Source of the DNA: Treponema sp.
GTDB taxonomy: Bacteria; Spirochaetota; Spirochaetia; Treponematales; Breznakiellaceae
NCBI GenBank assembly: GCA_031275515.1
Contig: JAISOQ010000170.1
Coordinates: forward strand, 1 to 7,163
DNA: 7,163 nt
Reading direction: 5' to 3'
Made by a program: the position numbers and the translations under genes. Every line of letters starts with the position of its first letter. Within the stretch, counting starts at the first letter, position 1. Below, one piece after another: positions 6,446-7,163 of this stretch. The notes below the pieces were generated by a model. That model was not told the origin of the DNA and made no database searches. It saw only the letters and a list, made by a program, of their open reading frames with translations.

Positions 6446-6516
6446 TGATTGGAAGACCGGGATCCATATCGCAGGAGCGGCTAAAGGGTAATCCGCCCGC
6501 GGCGCTGCGGCGTTAA
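6445..6516 (+). pseudogene. 23-codon ORF coupled to the operon, possibly a truncated sixth gene
   Basis: The ATG shares a base with the stop of the last ATPase gene (TGATG), and GGAGG (6434-6438) lies six bases upstream, so ribosomes should start here efficiently. The frame gives 23 residues beginning MIGRPGSISQERLKG and ends at TAA (6514-6516), inside the loop of a GC hairpin (6504-6524). It is too short to assign. It may be the 5' remnant of a lost operon gene whose remainder was replaced by repeat DNA, a genuine micro-ORF, or chance. Confidence 0.3.
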
Positions 6517-6524
6517 TCCGCAGC
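6504..6524. repeat. GC hairpin with CGTTAAT loop
   Basis: GCTGCGG (6504-6510) and CCGCAGC (6518-6524) form a perfect 7-bp stem around CGTTAAT. Fourteen bases of it (6510-6523) reappear inverted at 911-924 in the other intergenic region. It has no T run. It may be a REP-like element and may help stabilise the 3' end of the operon message. Confidence 0.5.
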
Positions 6525-6576
6525 AATGGCTTTGCCGCCTTTACATAGATTAATCCCCAGCTCCGCTCATTTTAGG

Positions 6577-6603
6577 AGGCCTGTACCGGCAGCCTGAATT
6601 TTT
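6577..6603 (+). terminator. weak intrinsic terminator candidate for the transporter operon
   Basis: AGG (6577-6579) and CTG (6581-6583) pair with CAG (6590-6592) and CCT (6593-6595), with C6580 bulged, around a 6-base loop. This is followed by GAATTTTT. The stem is short and the T run modest, so efficiency is doubtful, but nothing better is seen within 150 bases of the operon end. Confidence 0.35.
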
Positions 6604-6697
6604 GCAGGGTTAGGGATTAATAGAGAACCGAAAGTGAGAACAGGGTTGTAGGGCTTATACTGGAAAACTCAAATATCGTAAAAAGGGGATATTGGAG

Positions 6698-6795
6698 GAG
6701 GCTGTTCCAAAACCGTGCGCGTTAGCGCACAGTCAGTCAAATACCCCCGGCAAAGCCGGGGGTTTACCAATTTTAATTAGTTTCGGAACAGGCTC
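6698..6795. mobile_element. 98-bp MITE-like palindromic element
   Basis: The ends are imperfect inverted repeats of 16 bases (6698-6713 against 6780-6795, 14 of 16 matching; inner core CTGTTCC). GGAG directly flanks both sides (6694-6697 and 6796-6799), a possible 4-bp target duplication. Inside are two perfect hairpins: GTGCGC-GTTA-GCGCAC (6715-6730) and CCCCCGGC-AAA-GCCGGGGG (6744-6762). It has no coding capacity. The 'GAGGCTGTTCC' end resembles the termini of several insertion-sequence families, so it may be mobilised by a transposase elsewhere. The second hairpin, followed by TTTA, could also slow or terminate transcription. Confidence 0.6.
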
Positions 6796-6843
6796 GGAGG
6801 ATAGTTTTTTTTATCCCATCGCTCTATGATTAACCAGCAGGGG

Positions 6844-6849
6844 TACAAT
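6844..6849 (+). promoter_or_regulatory. -10 box candidate of the regulator gene
   Basis: TACAAT, five of six consensus positions, ends six bases before the ATG at 6856, so transcription would start at or next to the start codon and the message could be leaderless. No good -35 box lies 16-18 bases upstream, so the assignment is tentative. Confidence 0.35.
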
Positions 6850-6855
6850 AGAGAC

Positions 6856-7163
6856 ATGGAAACCAGAAAACACTTGCCGAGGGCGGTTCTTGCACGGATT
6901 TATTTCATTGACCGGGAGATTGCCGCCGGAAAATACCCTAACGTCCACGATTTGGCTAAGGAATACGAGGCTGGGACGGCGACTATCTACCGGGATATTG
7001 AGTATATGCGGGATAGTCTCAATGCGCCGATTGAATACAGCGCCAAAGAGCGGGGCTGGTATTATACCAAAAAAACGTTCAGGCTGCCGGCACGGTTCGC
7101 TGCCGCTGATGATATGCTGGCTTTGGGTATGGCAAAATCCCTTGTTTCCCTGTATAAAAACAC
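6856..7163 (+). CDS. helix-turn-helix/WYL-domain transcriptional regulator, 3' end cut by window
   Basis: The first 102 residues are present. 'RAVLARIYFIDREIAAGKYP' (9-28) leads into a helix-turn-helix of the DeoR/HTH_11 type, 'DLAKEYEAGTATIYRDIEYM' (32-51), then 'APIEYSAKERGWYYT' (57-71) and 'FRLPARFAAADDMLALGMAK' (75-94). This arrangement is typical of the N-terminal half of WYL-domain regulators, which bind DNA and sense ligands through the C-terminal WYL domain, absent here because the window ends. Start choice is uncertain. The ATG at 6856 fits the family N-terminus but has only a weak purine stretch upstream and may be leaderless. An in-frame ATG at 6826 would add ten residues, also without a clear ribosome site. 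It is separated from the transporter by 410 repeat-rich bases, so a regulatory link is unproven. Confidence 0.83.
   Translation, partial: METRKHLPRAVLARIYFIDREIAAGKYPNVHDLAKEYEAGTATIYRDIEYMRDSLNAPIEYSAKERGWYYTKKTFRLPARFAAADDMLALGMAKSLVSLYKN

Larger units (their letters stand above)
6446..6855. other. repeat-rich intergenic region after the operon
   Basis: Apart from the coupled 23-codon frame at its left edge, no credible gene is seen in about 410 bases. It contains a GC hairpin (6504-6524), a weak terminator candidate (6577-6603), about 90 bases with no recognisable feature (6604-6697), a palindromic MITE-like element (6698-6795) and the start region of the regulator gene. Confidence 0.6.

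Noticed and set aside
6526..6597. Second 23-codon frame after the operon (ATG at 6526)
   Set aside because: It has no ribosome site, no family features and it runs through the terminator candidate.
1..7163. CRISPR array, tRNA or rRNA gene
   Set aside because: No regularly spaced direct repeats and no tRNA- or rRNA-like sequence were seen on either strand.

Overview
The window looks like chromosomal DNA of a host-associated spirochaete, most likely a Treponema relative such as those of termite guts. This is an inference from three things: the WYL-type regulator at the right end, the short 'FASGKQ' signal-peptide end of the binding protein, and the Rpn-family nuclease at the left end. None of these is decisive.

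Layout. (1) 1-574, minus strand: the N-terminal 191 residues of an Rpn-family PD-(D/E)XK nuclease/putative transposase, cut by the window edge. (2) 575-1504: about 930 bases of intergenic DNA. It holds a nested GC hairpin (672-709), a pair of 32-base inverted repeats (742-773 and 1345-1376), and between them a promoter, a terminator-like leader with competing hairpins, and a tiny ORF (1088-1225) interrupted by a run of 18 C residues. (3) 1505-6445, plus strand: a complete, tightly packed five-gene ABC importer of the peptide/nickel class, in the order binding protein, permease, permease, ATPase, ATPase. A strong promoter (TTGACA-N17-TATATT, 1426-1454) and a good ribosome binding site drive it. 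(4) 6445-6855: a 23-codon ORF coupled to the last ATPase gene, a GC hairpin, a weak terminator, and a 98-base MITE-like palindromic element (6698-6795). (5) 6856-7163: the start of a helix-turn-helix/WYL regulator, cut by the window edge.

How the genes work together. The binding protein captures a small solute, probably a peptide, in the periplasm. The two permeases form the membrane channel and the two ATPases power import. The permease and ATPase genes are spaced by 1 base or overlap by 4, as expected for a co-translated complex. The binding-protein gene is separated from them by a stable hairpin that probably raises its share of the message. The substrate cannot be read from the sequence.

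The transporter itself is ordinary. The parts worth a second look are the inverted-repeat cassette with the C18 tract upstream, the leader with alternative hairpins, and the repeat-rich 3' region that may have replaced a sixth operon gene. No complete novel multi-gene system is visible.
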